Positions 62,301 to 64,000 of a DNA stretch of 64,000 nt are shown piece after piece. The DNA lies in the NCBI GenBank assembly GCA_964023205.1, contig OZ026836.1, forward strand, positions 3,169,501-3,233,500. The letters run 5' to 3'. The notes below the pieces were generated by a model. It ran no database searches, was not told the origin of the DNA, and was given only the letters and a program-made list of their open reading frames with translations. Both the position numbers and the translations under genes were made by a program. Within the stretch, counting starts at the first letter, position 1; each line of letters starts with the position of its first letter. Origin of the DNA: Lutraria lutraria (Eukaryota > Mollusca > Bivalvia > Venerida > Mactridae).

Positions 62301-62941
62301 CTGTATATGTCTTTAATTCTTTGGGTGCAAAATTTGGCGTTTTTCAGATGTTCATGAATTGGCGGGTTCTATATTTGGCGGTTTCATACCCAACCATCAA
62401 AATAAAACCATGTCCTGTCTTCTTAAGCGCCAAAACTAAAACACTTAAGAAAATAAGTTTCCACCATTTTCAGGGGGAATAATTAGACTATTTTACTAAA
62501 TATCTTCCTAGCTAATATCGTATCAAGTGAAATGTATAAACAGCCAGAATAAGTTACATGAGAACCAAAGTGTTGGTAATTACTTGGGTACGAACAGGAG
62601 TTAACGTAATGGCTAAAAGTGATTATTTGTTTCGATAATTTATCTGAAATTGACACATATTGTTATTATATCGGGTTTAATTAAGCCTTTCTATATGTGC
62701 CGACGATGTAAGTTTTGTATGGTGTGACAAATAAGCTGTATTGTTTGAATCGTTTAGATTTTACCTTGTTTCAATTAAGAGAAATTTACCCTAAGGCAAT
62801 AAACGTAATGCATTAACAAAACAATTGGCGGTGTTCATTATTGGCGTGGTTTTATATTGGCGCGGTCTAGATTTGGCGGTTTCGATGCTGACCGCCAATA
62901 TCGCCAAAATAAAGCGGGCGCAAATATTAAGACGTATACAG
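62301..62941. mobile_element. 641-bp mariner-like MITE with TA duplication
   Basis: Ends CTGTATATGTCTT and AAGACGTATACAG are inverted with one mismatch and flanked by TA. Subterminal TTGGCG/CGCCAA motifs occur on both sides. It lies upstream of the SHMT start, in the presumed 5' UTR intron. Confidence 0.8.
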
Positions 62942-63904
62942 TAGTAGTTTAAATCAACTTAGATACATGTGTTACAAAATGTATTAGGATAATATTATTT
63001 TGGACACTGAAATTAAGTTCATGAAAGAAATATTGTTTAGACAATTGTTATCATCAAGTATTATTTTACTGAAGCATTTAATCATAAGATATTGATAAAA
63101 ACTCTTATCAGTTACATACTTTCAGTAACTATTGAACAACACCTCCTTTTTTAATGGATAGTGAAAGTGTCAAAGGGCCATTTTGTGATTCACCTTTTTT
63201 AGATTGATTTCACAACAAAATGTATTTATAAACAAACTTTGATGTTTGTACAGCTCGTGAAACTTAAATGAAAATCTTAATGGTGAAAATATTTATTAAA
63301 TACTTCATTTATCAATTAAAAACTAAACTTGATACAATTTACGCGTTCAATATTGCATCTATTTGCATGAGCGTATACATCCGAATACTATTCAACTTAC
63401 ATAACAATTCGCTAAAAGAGAATTTCATAACACATATCAAAAAGCATTTAACACGTATTTTTTCATTACATATATTCTAAAATCAACTGTTATAACTATG
63501 ATCAGTTGGTTTTATAACATGACATTACATATAAATCCAGTTTTTTATATTTACACAAAGAAAATTCCTCGGCGTACTTACGCGCCAATTTCTAGTGACA
63601 GAGTGAGAACGCTAATCGGTGAACTTCGATATATATAGACATATCCAACCAATGAAATTTGTTTTCTAGTGAAGTAGTTATGCTGATTGGTTAAACATTC
63701 ATTATTGTAAAAACTCTTACGAATTTGCAGTATGAAACGGAAAAGAGGTTGATTTGGCTAGCAATCGTACAGTGCAGCACACTGGCTTGGATAACCTCTC
63801 TACGCAAAAATAGCGTATTCTGTTGTCCGAATGTACGAGTTGATCTACCGGTACATGTATTTCTGTACAGTCACACCTTGACAAATGCCACTCTCGGGAA
63901 TGTC
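62942..63904 (-). promoter_or_regulatory. SHMT upstream region with possible 5' UTR exon
   Basis: A strong minus-strand donor (GCGC|GTAAGTAC) ends at 63582, so a 5' UTR exon probably runs from about 63660 to 63582, spliced to the acceptor at 62080. A CCAAT motif (63638-63642 region, CCAACCAATG) lies just upstream. No other gene is visible. Confidence 0.4.
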
Positions 63905-64000
63905 TCGGGATAGACCCAATATAAGGCCTTTACTGACAGGTGGCCTTTTGGTGTCATTTTTTCTAAATAATCAATTTTATTCACAGAATGACCTATATTT
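63905..64000. mobile_element. CAGTCAAACCTG-family MITE, cut by window end
   Basis: Contains GGCCTTTACTGACAGGTGGC, TTTTCTAAATAATCAA and TTCACAGAATGACCTATATT, as in the other family copies. Confidence 0.6.

Overview
This window is animal nuclear DNA: AT-rich, with short exons split by long repeat-filled introns, GT-AG splice sites, tRNA-derived SINEs and many MITE-like elements. Gene content, together with dispersed repeats of types I associate with clams and oysters, suggests a bivalve mollusc. The species is not determined. The provided single-frame ORFs mostly show fragments, so the gene models below were spliced by hand, matching phase across every junction.

Layout. (1) 1-6680, plus strand: the 3' part of a large, low-complexity, probably nuclear protein that I cannot name. 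(2) 8359-16736, minus strand: a complete 13-exon MEIOB homolog (meiotic single-strand DNA-binding OB-fold protein), convergent with gene 1. (3) 18052-23495, plus strand: homolog of human C17orf75/Njmu-R1 (WDR11-complex subunit), divergent from MEIOB and carrying a U12-type intron. (4) 28627-37975, minus strand: complete eIF4E. (5) 38320-54582, plus strand: mitochondrial ribosomal protein L12, head-to-head with eIF4E across about 345 bp and with two roughly 7-kb introns full of transposon remains. (6) 57484-62057, minus strand: serine hydroxymethyltransferase (cytosolic type), convergent with MRPL12. The genes are ordinary neighbours rather than a pathway: translation (eIF4E, MRPL12), one-carbon metabolism (SHMT), meiosis (MEIOB) and vesicle tethering (C17orf75).

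The most striking non-genic content is a set of micro-palindromes of 27-44 bp. Five lie between 16838 and 18012, around the MEIOB/C17orf75 divergent region. They have two terminal types (CAGGGATGC...GCATCCCTG and CAAGGACTT...AAGTCCTTG), and every one is flanked by a perfect 7-bp direct repeat. A 2814-bp element with the same CAGGGATGC termini and again a perfect 7-bp duplication sits at 39390-42203, inside one arm of a 977-bp foldback element. The foldback's other arm preserves the empty site. This suggests a transposon family whose copies can shrink to little more than two fused termini.

Other supported structures are pogo-like elements with TA duplications, several hAT-like elements with 8-bp or 5-bp duplications, a 1.2-kb minisatellite in a MEIOB intron, a 55-bp minisatellite in an SHMT intron, and SINEs. 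Long stretches without genes are described in their own entries.
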